Assembly (NCBI GenBank): GCA_009937615.1
Contig: JAACFB010000022.1
Span: 1 to 56,270, forward strand
Origin: Gammaproteobacteria bacterium
GTDB lineage: Bacteria; Pseudomonadota; Gammaproteobacteria; Steroidobacterales; Woeseiaceae
Reading direction: 5' to 3'
Length of the DNA stretch: 56,270 nt
The position numbers and the translations under genes are program-made. The notes below the pieces were generated by a model. That model was not told the DNA's origin and ran no database searches. It was given only the letters and a program-made list of their open reading frames with translations. Shown here in pieces: positions 1 through 9,477 of this stretch. The first letter of the stretch is position 1; each line of letters starts with the position of its first letter.

Positions 1-2
1 TT

Positions 3-560
3 AGCGTGCCAGCGACGATCAGCGTCGCCAACGTCTCGTTCACAGAGAATATTTTATTCACACATCGGGGGCTCAGCGGACCGGCCGCGCTGCAGGCTTC
101 GAGCTACTGGCTCCCGGGTAACGACCTCGAAATCGATTTGCTGCCCGCGGCAGAGGCCGGAGAGCTGCTACGACAAGCCAAGTCCACCCAGCCCAAGGCG
201 CTGCTGCGAACCGTCCTGGCCGAATACCTGCCGCGCGCGCTGGTCCTCGAGTTACAGCAGCTGTTCTGGCGGGAAATGGCGGACAGGCCGGTTGGCGAAC
301 TGGCAGACGCGTTGCTGAATGGTATTGCGAAGCAGCTGCATCGCTGGGTTATCCGGCCCGCGGCAACCGAGGGCTATCGAACGGCGGAGGTGACGCTGGG
401 CGGCATCGATACCGCCGAGCTGTCATCGAAAACGATGGAGTGCAGGCGCAAACCCGGCTTGTTCTGCATCGGCGAAGTCGTTGACGTGACGGGGCACCTG
501 GGTGGCTTCAATTTTCAGTGGGCCTGGGCCTCTGCACACGCTGCAGGACAGGCCGTCTGA
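3..560 (+). CDS. BaiN/HI0933-family flavoprotein, 3' part
   Basis: The reading frame is open from the left edge, so only the last ~185 residues are present; the GTG at 6 is probably internal. The C-terminal hallmarks of the HI0933/BaiN (YhiN) family of FAD-dependent NAD(P)/FAD oxidoreductases are clear: GLSGPAALQASSYW near the beginning, a VTLGGIDT stretch, SSKTMECRRKPGLFCIGEV, and the FAD-contacting DVTGHLGGFNFQWAWASAHAAGQ segment close to the end. In characterised members the family includes the bile-acid-processing enzyme BaiN; most others, including E. coli YhiN, have no settled substrate. The protein has no signal and should be cytoplasmic. The following gene converges on it from the other strand with ~43 bp between stops. 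The family call is safe; the substrate is unknown. Confidence 0.9.
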   Translation, partial: SVPATISVANVSFTENILFTHRGLSGPAALQASSYWLPGNDLEIDLLPAAEAGELLRQAKSTQPKALLRTVLAEYLPRALVLELQQLFWREMADRPVGELADALLNGIAKQLHRWVIRPAATEGYRTAEVTLGGIDTAELSSKTMECRRKPGLFCIGEVVDVTGHLGGFNFQWAWASAHAAGQAV

Positions 561-603
561 TAAAGACCATCTGCCGCGCCGCCGCCATATCCTGGGCTGA
601 TTC

Positions 604-2085
604 TTATCGACAGAAGAAACCCAGGATCTCCACCATTGCCTCGGTATCGAAACGGCAGTAGCGAAGCAGCTGCGTTTCGAGTTCCGCTTTGCGATCAGGC
701 GTCGTTTCGGGGTCGATGGCTTCAATAAAGCCGTCAGCCGCGCCGGTGCCCTCCTTTATCCCTTCGAGCCTCGCATAGTCCCTTTCCGGGTTAATTGTCG
801 GCATGACGGCTTTGATCGACCAGGAGCCGAGCATCTTCGGATGATAATAATTTGCCTTGACGACCGGTTGCATATCGAACAGCCGGTCGATGACTTTTTG
901 AAGCGGCGCCGCAAGATCGGGGTAGAGTTCGACCAGGTTGTTGATTACGCCCTTTTCGTAAGCGGTCCACATGAGCACTGGACCCGAGTCGCCCAGGCAC
1001 CCGATCAGCTCCAGGGCGAGATTGCGCATCGGCGGCCCACCCGAGAGATCGAGAAATTCTTTGTGGCGCATGCCCTGGAGCGTTCCATCGCCGGTACCAT
1101 CGTCGATATGGCAGGACCACTGTACGGCCAGGGGCTGGTAAGGCCGAGTGCCGGCCCAGAACGGCACGGGAGGCGCGATCGTTTCGAAATCGAGGTAATA
1201 GCGCGGATAGGCCAGCGCCTCGAACGCCAGCTTCGCGCCGTCGAGAATCTCCGGCTCACCCGAACAGGTGATGCGATGAATACGTTTCTGCGTTTCGGCT
1301 GAAATGTCCTCAATTTGCACGTCACGAATATCGCGGCACCCGAGTGCGATGTAGTTGCCCAGCTTGGCCTTGCCGCCACCCAGCCCGGCGATCGGGTACT
1401 CGGTGTCAGTCGGCCAGCAATGGCTGATGAACTGGCATTCGTAGGGTTTGCTGCATTGGCCGCCGACGTGGACGTCGGGCAGCGGCCCCGTCACCGCATC
1501 GCGCGCTGTAGCAATCAGGTCGATGACCGTCGGTTCCAGTGTGCGGACCTCGTCGGTCAGATCGTGCTCCGCCAGCAGGCCCTGATACTGGCCGTCGCCC
1601 GGGTACACGAACTGGTTATTGATGTGCGCCAGCGAGATCGTCGTGACGTTCAGGCCAACGTGGCGCATGACCCAGTCCTGGATCGCACAATCGAGCACGT
1701 GGTAATCCTTGACCGAGGTGGACGCCTTGACCTCGATTGCCCGCCAGCCGTCACCGTCCGGGATCAGCACGTCAACGCGAACGAGAATACCTTCATGCCG
1801 AAACGTCGCCTCGAAAATCGGGAAGTCGGCGCCACTATCGATCAGCTGCCGGGTTTGATTGAGCATCAGCGGAACGCGCTTGTCGAATTCGATCTCGACC
1901 GACCCGGGCGTGCCGTAAAGCTGCTGCGAAATCTCGCCGACCCGGTACCCCGTTTCCCATAGCGACTCGGTCTTTGCGGAAATTTCGCCAAGCTCCGGGT
2001 GATGCTTCTCGAGATGAAGCCGCTTCGGGCACTGCCACGCCGCGATCAGCTTCGATTTCGAGAGGTATGGATTCCTTACGGCCAT
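604..2085 (-). CDS. DUF2779-type protein: Cas4-like Fe-S nuclease plus DEDD exonuclease-like domain
   Basis: 493 residues. Seen directly: Cys19 in the motif AAWQCPKRL, then Asp105 (VRVDVLI) and Glu118-x-Lys120 (AIEVKAST), which together form a PD-(D/E)XK active site, and then Cys211, Cys217 and Cys223. One early cysteine plus three after the nuclease core is the 4Fe-4S arrangement known from Cas4 and AddB. The second half has Asp299-Phe-Glu301 (YYLDFET) and a terminal YCRFD (Tyr476, Asp480), matching the first and last motifs of DEDDy 3'-5' exonucleases. The architecture matches the DUF2779 family as I know it. A role in processing DNA ends is inferred; I know of no characterised member. It is divergent from the methyltransferase-like gene at 2225 and is not in an obvious defence island. 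Confidence 0.78.
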   Translation of the reverse strand: MAVRNPYLSKSKLIAAWQCPKRLHLEKHHPELGEISAKTESLWETGYRVGEISQQLYGTPGSVEIEFDKRVPLMLNQTRQLIDSGADFPIFEATFRHEGILVRVDVLIPDGDGWRAIEVKASTSVKDYHVLDCAIQDWVMRHVGLNVTTISLAHINNQFVYPGDGQYQGLLAEHDLTDEVRTLEPTVIDLIATARDAVTGPLPDVHVGGQCSKPYECQFISHCWPTDTEYPIAGLGGGKAKLGNYIALGCRDIRDVQIEDISAETQKRIHRITCSGEPEILDGAKLAFEALAYPRYYLDFETIAPPVPFWAGTRPYQPLAVQWSCHIDDGTGDGTLQGMRHKEFLDLSGGPPMRNLALELIGCLGDSGPVLMWTAYEKGVINNLVELYPDLAAPLQKVIDRLFDMQPVVKANYYHPKMLGSWSIKAVMPTINPERDYARLEGIKEGTGAADGFIEAIDPETTPDRKAELETQLLRYCRFDTEAMVEILGFFCR

Positions 2086-2224
2086 AAAAGCAGGTCAGGT
2101 CTGTTTTCGGGGCACGCGGCCCGGTATATATTTTGCCGAGAAATTGCCCCGGGCCCTTTTTCCAGCACCCCGATGGTAACATCGGCAGTGGCGTACAAAT
2201 CTGAACATAATTAGGAGACAACCC

Positions 2225-2968
2225 GTGAAAATCCTGTTGGCACTCATCATGTTGTCCGTAACTGGCCTAGTCCAGGCGGCCAATGAAATCGATATGAAAG
2301 TCGAGGCGGCGCTGGCCGCGGAATCGCGGCCCGAAGCAGATCGGGTCCGCGACGATAATCGACTCCCTCTCGAGACACTGAATTTTTTCGGCATGAAGGA
2401 CAATATGCGAGTGCTCGAGTTGCTGCCGGGCCGCGGCTGGTACACGCGAGTTCTCGCACCCGTCCTGGCCGACAACGGCAAACTATACGTGGCGATCGGC
2501 ACCGATCGTGTCGAAGAGGATCTGCTCGGCGAACCCGGCTTTGAAAAGGTCGAGGCATTGAAGACCTCGGCTAATCACCGTCGCTCGGAGCAGCGCGGCG
2601 TCTACCTCGTTGATCCCTTCGATTTTGGCGTGACGGACCTCGACATGGTCGTGACGTTCCGCAACATGCATAATTTTCAGAAGGAAACGCGCGATATCAT
2701 CAACTCTGCGGTCTTCAAAGCGCTCAAGTCCGGGGGCATCTATGGCGTCGTCGACCATACCCAGCGGCACATGGAGCCCGCTAATAGCGAGAATCGCCGG
2801 CGCATAGATCCGGTTGTGGTTATCAAGGAGCTGCTCGACCTCGGCTTCGAATTTGTCGATTACTCGGACCTGCACTTCCGCGCCGACGATGAACTGGAAT
2901 ACGAAGTCGGCCGTCGCTCTGTCAGCGGCAATACGGACCGGTTTACGCTCATGTTCAGAAAGCCTTGA
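2225..2968 (+). CDS. exported methyltransferase-like protein (COG4798 type)
   Basis: 247 residues with a GTG start placed 6 nt after AGGAGA (2213-2218). Residues 1-19 form a Sec signal ending at VQAA, so the product is probably periplasmic. The body resembles a class I SAM-dependent methyltransferase: motif I is modified to LELLPGRGWYTRVLAPVL, followed by GKLYVAIG, an acidic DLDMVVTFRNMHN segment at the motif IV position and GGIYGVVDH at motif V. This matches the group described as predicted methyltransferases of COG4798, many of which are exported. Because SAM is not known to be abundant in the periplasm, true methyltransferase activity is doubtful. It stands alone, divergent from the nuclease gene. 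Confidence 0.75.
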   Translation: MKILLALIMLSVTGLVQAANEIDMKVEAALAAESRPEADRVRDDNRLPLETLNFFGMKDNMRVLELLPGRGWYTRVLAPVLADNGKLYVAIGTDRVEEDLLGEPGFEKVEALKTSANHRRSEQRGVYLVDPFDFGVTDLDMVVTFRNMHNFQKETRDIINSAVFKALKSGGIYGVVDHTQRHMEPANSENRRRIDPVVVIKELLDLGFEFVDYSDLHFRADDELEYEVGRRSVSGNTDRFTLMFRKP

Positions 2969-3165
2969 TACACCTGGAAACAAGGTCGAGTTACGCCCGT
3001 TCGGCAGGCATTGGACCGACGCCTTATTATTTATCGACGGATTCTCTGTTACGCTTGGAATAAGGCACTGCCCGCGCGCCAATCAAGAACAAGAGCCGGG
3101 CAGTCTTCAGATGAATAATGCAGTCGCGGAGTCGCCGTGCATGGCTCAAACTCGAGGATTCAACT

Positions 3166-3903
3166 ATGAATAAGCTAATTCCCCTGCTCCCTTTGCTCCT
3201 GGTGGTGACAGCCTGCAGCCAAGGTCCTGTACCTGCCGACACTTCGGTGATCACATCCCGCTCGGATGCCTGGGAGGCCGCTCTCAATGCAGCCGATACT
3301 GATGCAATCGTGGACTTCTACACGAGCGATGCGCGTCTTCTTCCGCCCAACGGCGAGATGTCGAGCGGCAAGGATGCGGTGCGCGCTGTATTTGGTGGCA
3401 TGATCGAGGCCGGTATCGGTGGCGATCTCACCTCCATTGACGCCGTGGTAGTTGGGGATATCGGCTACAACGTCGGCACGTATACGCTGACAAGCGGTGA
3501 CGCGCTCGTGGACCGCGGTAAATTCATCGAAACCTGGAGCCGCGGCAATGACGGCCAGTGGCGCATTGCCAACGACATCTGGAACAGCGATCTGCCGTTG
3601 GCAACGTCGGAAACAGAGCCACACAGTGCCCACGTCATGATCCTGCATGAGGTGGAAAATGCCGAGCACTGGCTGGCCGCGTGGCGCGGCGAAGACAGCC
3701 GCCACAAGTTGTTCAGGGATAACGGCGCGGCTCACGTTCACACGTTCCAGAATGCCGCCGACCCTAACCTGACCGGGCTCGTCATTGCCATCAACGACAT
3801 GGCTGCGTTCGAAGCGATGCTTGCATCGGAGGAAGGCCAGGCGGCAGCAGCCGAGGATGGCGTCAAGATGGATACAATGATCATCATGAGTGAGGCCGAA
3901 TAA
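3166..3903 (+). CDS. lipoprotein with SnoaL/DUF4440-like domain and C-terminal ferredoxin-like-fold candidate
   Basis: 245 residues from the ATG at 3166, preceded by a GAGG Shine-Dalgarno site; an upstream in-frame ATG at 3118 adds residues that would bury the signal. The lipobox is VVTAC with Cys17. Residues ~30-145 look like an NTF2/SnoaL-like domain of the DUF4440 type (DAWEAALNAADTDAIVDFY, ARLLPPNG, GKDAV, and W-R-I-A-N-D-I-W at the end). The final ~90 residues form a separate module starting HVMILHEVENAEHW and ending MDTMIIMSEAE, with the size and alternation expected of a small dimeric alpha/beta barrel. No catalytic function can be assigned. A perfect 11-bp hairpin follows the stop. 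Confidence 0.72.
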   Translation: MNKLIPLLPLLLVVTACSQGPVPADTSVITSRSDAWEAALNAADTDAIVDFYTSDARLLPPNGEMSSGKDAVRAVFGGMIEAGIGGDLTSIDAVVVGDIGYNVGTYTLTSGDALVDRGKFIETWSRGNDGQWRIANDIWNSDLPLATSETEPHSAHVMILHEVENAEHWLAAWRGEDSRHKLFRDNGAAHVHTFQNAADPNLTGLVIAINDMAAFEAMLASEEGQAAAAEDGVKMDTMIIMSEAE

Positions 3904-3921
3904 GTTCCGCCACGACATAAG

Positions 3922-3957
3922 GGGCAGGTTTATTATCACCAGAGAGTAAACCTGCCC
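3922..3957. terminator. hairpin after the lipoprotein gene
   Basis: GGGCAGGTTTA at 3922-3932 pairs perfectly with TAAACCTGCCC at 3947-3957 around a 14-nt loop, 18 bp after the stop at 3903. There is no T run after it, so it may be a Rho-dependent or processing hairpin rather than a classical intrinsic terminator. Confidence 0.5.
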
Positions 3958-4390
3958 TGATGCTTGATAAGGGGACGTTGGCTTGGAAAAATTCACGGAC
4001 CAGACGCCGAACGGGTAAAGAGCCACCTCCGTCGATTTCTGGAACTCGGCCAGCGCCGCTGGCTGGCGAAATGTCAGATCGCGAACGAAAGGCCGAAACA
4101 GCGGTCAGATTTCGTTTCCCACAGATTCACGGGGCTGCCCCCGTTTTTTGGCGCTGCCGGGAGAACATTGAGGTCAATACGGTGACCACAGGCCCTCGGT
4201 TAAGGATAGAATGCACGGTCTTTGCTGGATCGGGCGACTGCGTTATTGTGGGGCGTTCGTTTGCAAGCGGCGCCTATCCGCAAAGCGCCAACGGGATCGT
4301 AGAGTTGCATAAAAACAGGCAAAAAACGCACAGCTCTGGGCAAAAGCACCGCACGCCGCGACGCGGGCACCTTTCGATGATGGCTGCCTG
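3958..4390. other. intergenic stretch before the first peptide transporter
   Basis: About 430 bp with no convincing gene. Open frames here have unusual composition and match nothing I recognise. The promoter of the 4391-10463 operon must lie in it, probably in the last 130 bp, but I see no strong -35/-10 pair. No clear Shine-Dalgarno site precedes the ATG at 4391. Confidence 0.4.
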
Positions 4391-5416
4391 ATGCGGGACT
4401 ATTTTCTTCGTCGCCTGATGCTGATCCCGCCGACGCTGATCGGTGTCACGATAATTGTATTTGCCATAACCCGGCTCGTGCCCGGGGGACCGCTCGAGCG
4501 CGCCATCATGGAGATGCAGATGATGGGCTCCGACGGCGGCACCACAACGAGCATGACCTCGGGTCAGGATATGGCGATCTCTGACGAGCAGCTCGAACGA
4601 CTCAAGGAATACTACGGTTTCGATAAACCTGTCCTCGAAAGTTATTTCGTCTGGCTGGGCAAGGTCGTGCGCGGCGATCTCGGCGACTCCTACCGGTACA
4701 ACGAGCCTGTCTGGGATGTCATTTCGGATCGGTTTCCGGTTTCGCTCTACTACGGTATCGTCACGCTGATCATTACCTACTCCGTCTGTATTCCGCTCGG
4801 AATTCTCAAGGCGATTCGCCACAAGACCGTGGTCGACAACATCACCTCCATCCTGATTTTTGTCGGCTACGCAATACCCGGCTATGCGCTGGGCTCTTTG
4901 TTGCTGCTTTACTTCTCAGTCCGACTCGACTGGTTTCCAATAGGCGGGTTTGTCAGCTACGACTTCGCCGACCTGTCGCTATGGGCAAAAATCGGTGACC
5001 TCGCGAGCCACTCCGTGCTGCCGCTAATCTGCTACCTGGTCGGCAGCTTTGCGCTCGTGACACTGCTCCTGAAGAATCACCTGATGGACAATCTGGCTGC
5101 GGACTACATGCGCACCGCCATTGCCAAAGGCGTCAGTTTTCGCAAGGCGGTAACCCGTCACGCGATGCGCAACTCTTTAATTCCGATCGCCACGACCTTC
5201 GGCCAGAACATAACGCTGCTCGTATCCGGTTCGTTCCTGATCGAAACCATATTCGACATCGACGGTTTCGGTCTGCTCGGCCTTACCTCGATTGTCGATC
5301 GCGATTATCCGGTCGTCATGGGTATCGTACTGCTCAGCAGCTTCCTGCTCCTGATCGGTAACATCATTTCCGACTTCCTGGTTGCGCTCGTCGATCCCCG
5401 CATCCGTTTCCGCTGA
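4391..5416 (+). CDS. yejB: peptide ABC transporter permease, YejB type
   Basis: 341 residues. It begins MRDYFLRRLMLIPPTLIGVT and continues into the FAITRLVPGGPLERA segment typical of the first permease of dipeptide/oligopeptide/microcin C importers. The cytoplasmic EAA loop is visible as YMRTAIAKGVSFRKAVTRHAMRNSLIP, and the last helices end in DFLVALVDPRIRF. Length and N-terminus fit YejB rather than DppB. It is the first gene of a five-gene plus-strand run: permease, permease, binding protein, ATPase, ATPase. The next gene starts 18 bp downstream. YejB homologues import microcin C and other peptides across the inner membrane; the substrate here is inferred only. Confidence 0.92.
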   Translation: MRDYFLRRLMLIPPTLIGVTIIVFAITRLVPGGPLERAIMEMQMMGSDGGTTTSMTSGQDMAISDEQLERLKEYYGFDKPVLESYFVWLGKVVRGDLGDSYRYNEPVWDVISDRFPVSLYYGIVTLIITYSVCIPLGILKAIRHKTVVDNITSILIFVGYAIPGYALGSLLLLYFSVRLDWFPIGGFVSYDFADLSLWAKIGDLASHSVLPLICYLVGSFALVTLLLKNHLMDNLAADYMRTAIAKGVSFRKAVTRHAMRNSLIPIATTFGQNITLLVSGSFLIETIFDIDGFGLLGLTSIVDRDYPVVMGIVLLSSFLLLIGNIISDFLVALVDPRIRFR

Positions 5417-5434
5417 CCCTGAATTGATAATCCG

Positions 5435-6502
5435 ATGTTTCGACTAAACCCACAAACTGCGAAAAAGGTACGCCGCTTCAAAGCGATCAAGCGCGGCTAT
5501 TATTCATTTCTCGCTGTGGCCATCGTCGTCGTCATTACTGCGTTCGGTGAGTTGCTCGTCAACAGCCGCGCGCTGTTCGTCAGTTACGAAGGCGACTGGT
5601 ATTTCCCAACCTATACCAAGTTTCATCCGGGCACTGACTTCGGCCTGGACTACGACTACGAAGTCGATTATCGCGCGCTGCGTGCGCAGTGGCAGGAGCA
5701 AGGCAGCGATAACTGGTTGCTGATGCCGCTGGTGCCGTATAACCCGTTCGAGAACGACGCTCGCGACCAGGCATTCAAGCCGACGGCCCCCTCGTGGAGT
5801 ACCCAGCATTACCTGGGCACCGATTCGACCAGCCGGGATATTCTCGCACGGCTGTTTTATGGCATCCGGATCGCGCTGTTATTTTCTTTCGCTTTTGTCG
5901 GTGCGGTCTACTTCGTCGGCATAGCCGTCGGCTGCGCGATGGGATTCTTCGGCGGCACATTCGATCTCTTGTTTCAGCGCCTGATCGAAATCTGGTCGAA
6001 CATTCCATTCCTCTATATGGTCATCATCGTGTTCTCGGTGATCCCGGACACCTTGAGCGTCGGCTTTCGGATTACCGTGCTGCTATTGGTCATGGTGCTG
6101 TTCTCATGGACATCGATGACCTACTACATGCGTACTGAGACCTACAAGGAAAAGGCCCGTGACTATGTGGCGGCAGCCCGTATCATTGGCGCGTCAAATA
6201 CGCGTATTATTTTCAGGCACGTCCTGCCCAACGTGATATCGACGCTCGTAACATTCATGCCGTTCACGGTAATTGGTGCGATAGCTGCAATAACTGCCCT
6301 GGATTTTCTCGGCTTCGGCCTGCCGCCGCCGACCCCGAGCCTCGGTGAGCTGCTGAAACAAGGGCTCTCCACCCTGCGGACCGCGCCCTGGATAGTCACC
6401 TCGTCGTTTGGAACGCTAGTCGCTATCCTGACTCTGGTGACGTTCATCGGCGAAGCCGTACGCGAGTCATTTGATCCAAAAAAATTCACGATGTATCGAT
6501 AG
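5435..6502 (+). CDS. yejE: peptide ABC transporter permease, YejE type
   Basis: 355 residues. After the first transmembrane segment (~25-45) there is a long periplasmic insert with SYEGDWYFPTYTKF and LLMPLVPYNPF, which is characteristic of YejE and absent from DppC/OppC. Then HYLGTDSTSRDILARLFYGIRIAL opens the permease domain, and YVAAARIIGASNTRIIFRHVLPN is the EAA loop that docks on the ATPase. The end GEAVRESFDPKKF also matches YejE. It lies between its partner permease and the binding protein, with 8 bp to the next start. Forms the heterodimeric channel with the 4391-5416 product. Confidence 0.93.
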   Translation: MFRLNPQTAKKVRRFKAIKRGYYSFLAVAIVVVITAFGELLVNSRALFVSYEGDWYFPTYTKFHPGTDFGLDYDYEVDYRALRAQWQEQGSDNWLLMPLVPYNPFENDARDQAFKPTAPSWSTQHYLGTDSTSRDILARLFYGIRIALLFSFAFVGAVYFVGIAVGCAMGFFGGTFDLLFQRLIEIWSNIPFLYMVIIVFSVIPDTLSVGFRITVLLLVMVLFSWTSMTYYMRTETYKEKARDYVAAARIIGASNTRIIFRHVLPNVISTLVTFMPFTVIGAIAAITALDFLGFGLPPPTPSLGELLKQGLSTLRTAPWIVTSSFGTLVAILTLVTFIGEAVRESFDPKKFTMYR

Positions 6503-6510
6503 GGAAAACT

Positions 6511-8463
6511 ATGAGAACCCGAATCAACTCTCTTGGAGCGCTGGCCGCGCTATCGCTTCTGCTGGCAGCCTGCGGCGGTGACGACGCTACTGACGAGGCC
6601 CTTGAAGAGCGCGACAACAGTGCAGATGTTGCGGCCTATTATCGGGACAACCCTGACTTCTTCTCGTTCAAAACCCCGGATGATCTGCCCGCAGATCTGG
6701 TCTGGGAAAACGGCATGGACTTACCGGACCTGGGCTCACCGGATGCAAAAAAGGGCGGCACGTTCAATTATTTTGTAGCCGACTTTCCGCGAACCCTTCG
6801 CCGAGTGGGCCCCGATGCCAACGGCCCGTTTCGCGGCTGGATACTCGACTTCATGGTGCCGTCGATGGCGATCATCCATCCCACGGCTGACGGCTTCTAC
6901 CCCGGACTGGCCGAGTCCTGGGCGATCATGCCCGAGGAGCGTACGGTCTATATCCGGCTCGACAAGAATGCCCGCTGGTCCGACGGCGAACCGATAACGG
7001 CTGACGACTATCTGTTCATGTTCTTCTTTTATCATTCAGAAGACATCGTCGCACCCTGGTACAACAACTGGTACAAAACGCAGTACACGAATATCACCAA
7101 GTACGACGACTACACAATATCCATGACGCGACCGCTGATTCGGCCGCACTTTGAAGACGCAGTGCTGGGACTGTCACCGATGCCACAGCACTTTTACAAA
7201 GAACTTGGTGAAGACTACGTCGAACGCTACCAGTGGCGATTCGTGCCGACACCGGGAGCCTATATCGTCAAGGACGAGGACATTCGGAAAGGAAGGTCGA
7301 TCACGCTGACGCGGCTCGAGGACTGGTGGGCCAAAGACAAGAGATTTTTTCGTAACCGCTTCAATGCCGACAAGGTCCGGCTCACCGTGATTCGCGACGA
7401 CGCCAAGTCGTTCGAGGCCTTCAAGCGCGGCGATATCGACATGCTGCGCCTGAATACCTCAGAACTCTGGTACGAGAAGCTGCCGGATTCCGATCCTGAC
7501 GTGCGGAGCGGCTACATCCAGAAGGCCATCTTCTACAATGACATTCCTCGGCCAACCTATGGACTGTGGATCAATACGGCCAAGCCGCATCTTGACAATA
7601 ACGACGTTCGTATCGGCATCCATCACGCGTCCAATTGGCAGCTCGTGATCGACAAGTTTTTCCGCGGCGACTATGCCCGCATGCGCACGTCTGCGGACGG
7701 CTATGGTAAGGCTACGCACCCGACGCTGCAGCCAAGACAGTACGATATCGTTGCAGCCCAGGAGTACTTTGCCAAGGCAGGATTTTCCGAGCGCGGTGAC
7801 GACGGGGTGCTTCGCAACGCGGCCGGTGAGCGGCTGTCTTTCACATTGACTACACCTTACTCGACGCTGACCGACGTGCTGACCATTCTCAAGGAGGAGG
7901 CACTGAAAGCGGGGCTCGAGCTCCGAATAGAAGTACTCGACATGACCGCCGGCTTCAAAAAAGCCAATGAAAAGAAGCACGATATCCAGCTGACCGCGTT
8001 AAACGTCGGCGACCGCTATCCTCGCTACTGGGAGACCTACCACTCCGACAACGCCTACGACAAGGCTTTTCTAGACGACGGTTCGGTGAATCCCGATCGC
8101 AAGATCAAGGTGCAGACCAATAACATCGAGACCCTGGCGAACCGGGAGATCGACCGGCTGATCGACCAGTACCGCACCGTGCCGACTGAAGAGGAATTGG
8201 TCGCAATCGCTCACACACTGGAAGAAAAGCTTTATGAACACGCATCGTTCGTTCCCGGCTTTATCCAGGGTTACGAGCGTTCCGCGCACTGGCGCTGGGT
8301 CAGGTTCCCGGAGGGCTTCAGTGAACGCGACATGCACTACGTCTTCGAGTACCAGCAGTTCTGGATCGACGAGGAGGCCAAGGCAGAGACGCTCGAAGCA
8401 AAGAAAAACGGCGACACCTTCCCTGTGAGCATCACGATCTACGACCAGTATCGGAATGACTAG
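6511..8463 (+). CDS. yejA: peptide-binding lipoprotein, YejA type
   Basis: 650 residues, in the family 5 extracellular solute-binding proteins. The lipobox LLLAAC puts the acylated Cys at about residue 21, so it is anchored to a membrane on the periplasmic side. LGSPDAKKGGTFNYFVADFPRTLR and VGPDANGPFRGW are typical of YejA and of the microcin C/peptide binding group, which is longer than OppA. WSDGEPITADDYLFMFFFY is the conserved family 5 signature. Gene order differs from E. coli yejABEF: the binding protein follows the two permeases. It lies 9 bp before the first ATPase gene, so co-transcription is very likely. Confidence 0.9.
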   Translation: MRTRINSLGALAALSLLLAACGGDDATDEALEERDNSADVAAYYRDNPDFFSFKTPDDLPADLVWENGMDLPDLGSPDAKKGGTFNYFVADFPRTLRRVGPDANGPFRGWILDFMVPSMAIIHPTADGFYPGLAESWAIMPEERTVYIRLDKNARWSDGEPITADDYLFMFFFYHSEDIVAPWYNNWYKTQYTNITKYDDYTISMTRPLIRPHFEDAVLGLSPMPQHFYKELGEDYVERYQWRFVPTPGAYIVKDEDIRKGRSITLTRLEDWWAKDKRFFRNRFNADKVRLTVIRDDAKSFEAFKRGDIDMLRLNTSELWYEKLPDSDPDVRSGYIQKAIFYNDIPRPTYGLWINTAKPHLDNNDVRIGIHHASNWQLVIDKFFRGDYARMRTSADGYGKATHPTLQPRQYDIVAAQEYFAKAGFSERGDDGVLRNAAGERLSFTLTTPYSTLTDVLTILKEEALKAGLELRIEVLDMTAGFKKANEKKHDIQLTALNVGDRYPRYWETYHSDNAYDKAFLDDGSVNPDRKIKVQTNNIETLANREIDRLIDQYRTVPTEEELVAIAHTLEEKLYEHASFVPGFIQGYERSAHWRWVRFPEGFSERDMHYVFEYQQFWIDEEAKAETLEAKKNGDTFPVSITIYDQYRND

Positions 8464-8472
8464 GATGCTGCA

Positions 8473-9477
8473 GTGACCGAACCCCTGCTCAGTGTCCAAC
8501 ATCTCGGTGTCGAGTTCGATACCGACGAGGGAGTGGTGCGTGCAGTCGACGAACTATCGTTCACCGTGGCTGCCGGTGAGACTTTGGGAATCGTCGGTGA
8601 ATCGGGTTGTGGCAAGAGCGTTACCGCACTCGCGATCATGCGGCTGCTGCCACAACCGATGGGCAGCATCGCCGGCGGCTCGATTCGTTTTCAGGGTGAA
8701 GACCTGGCGAAACTTCCAGTGGCACGGATGGAAAAAATCCGCGGCGCTCGGATCGGCATGGTTTTCCAGGAACCGATGACCGCATTGAACCCCGTCAAGA
8801 CCGTCGGCAAGCAGTTAATTGAGTCGCTGCTACTGCACACTGATCTCAAGGTCGAACAGGCCATCCGGCGCGCGATCGAGATGCTCGATCACGTCGGCAT
8901 TCCGTCTCCGGATATTCGCATGGGTGAGTACCCGCATCAGCTCTCGGGTGGCATGCGGCAACGCGTGGTAATCGCCATGGCGCTCATCTGCAGGCCCTCG
9001 CTGCTTATCGCAGACGAGCCGACCACGGCGCTGGACGTGACGATCCAGGCGCAGATCCTCGAGCTGATCAAGGCGCTTCAGCAGGAGATGGGCATGGCGG
9101 TGATCCTTATCACTCACGATCTCGGGGTGATCGCCGAAACCTCCGACAACGTGGCTGTCATGTATGCAGGACGCATGGCGGAAAGCGGCACCGTCTACGA
9201 CATTTTTGACGACCCCAGGCACCCGTATACGCAAGGCCTGCTGGCTTCGATTCCGCGGCTGGACCATGCCAGTAAGACGAGACTTACAACGATCGAGGGC
9301 ATGGTCCCGGGACTGCTGGATCTTCCCAAAGGCTGCCGTTTCGAGAATCGCTGCTCGCGCAGGCAGGCACGCTGCGCAACTCATGCGCCAGTGATTGAGA
9401 CGATCGCCGAAAAACACAAGGTGAGCTGCTTCAATCCGGCGACGCAGCCACCTCACGACGCGGCGATAAACACATGA
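8473..9477 (+). CDS. peptide ABC transporter ATPase, DppD/OppD type
   Basis: 334 residues with a GTG start. It has Walker [13 protein letters not shown]-loop [10 protein letters not shown], the signature [15 protein letters not shown], Walker [13 protein letters not shown] and the switch histidine in ITHDLGVI. The C-terminal oligopeptide/dipeptide extension is present: [15 protein letters not shown], then a cysteine cluster beginning [15 protein letters not shown]. In OppD/DppD proteins this cluster can hold an iron-sulfur centre. Its stop overlaps the start of the next ATPase by 4 bp (ATGA), so the two are translationally coupled. It powers import through the YejB-YejE channel. Confidence 0.93.
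   Translation: MTEPLLSVQHLGVEFDTDEGVVRAVDELSFTVAAGETLGIVGESGCGKSVTALAIMRLLPQPMGSIAGGSIRFQGEDLAKLPVARMEKIRGARIGMVFQEPMTALNPVKTVGKQLIESLLLHTDLKVEQAIRRAIEMLDHVGIPSPDIRMGEYPHQLSGGMRQRVVIAMALICRPSLLIADEPTTALDVTIQAQILELIKALQQEMGMAVILITHDLGVIAETSDNVAVMYAGRMAESGTVYDIFDDPRHPYTQGLLASIPRLDHASKTRLTTIEGMVPGLLDLPKGCRFENRCSRRQARCATHAPVIETIAEKHKVSCFNPATQPPHDAAINT

Noticed and set aside
3960..4391. Open frames of 73 and 143 residues before the first permease
   Set aside because: High Arg/Pro content, no recognisable motif and no ribosome site.
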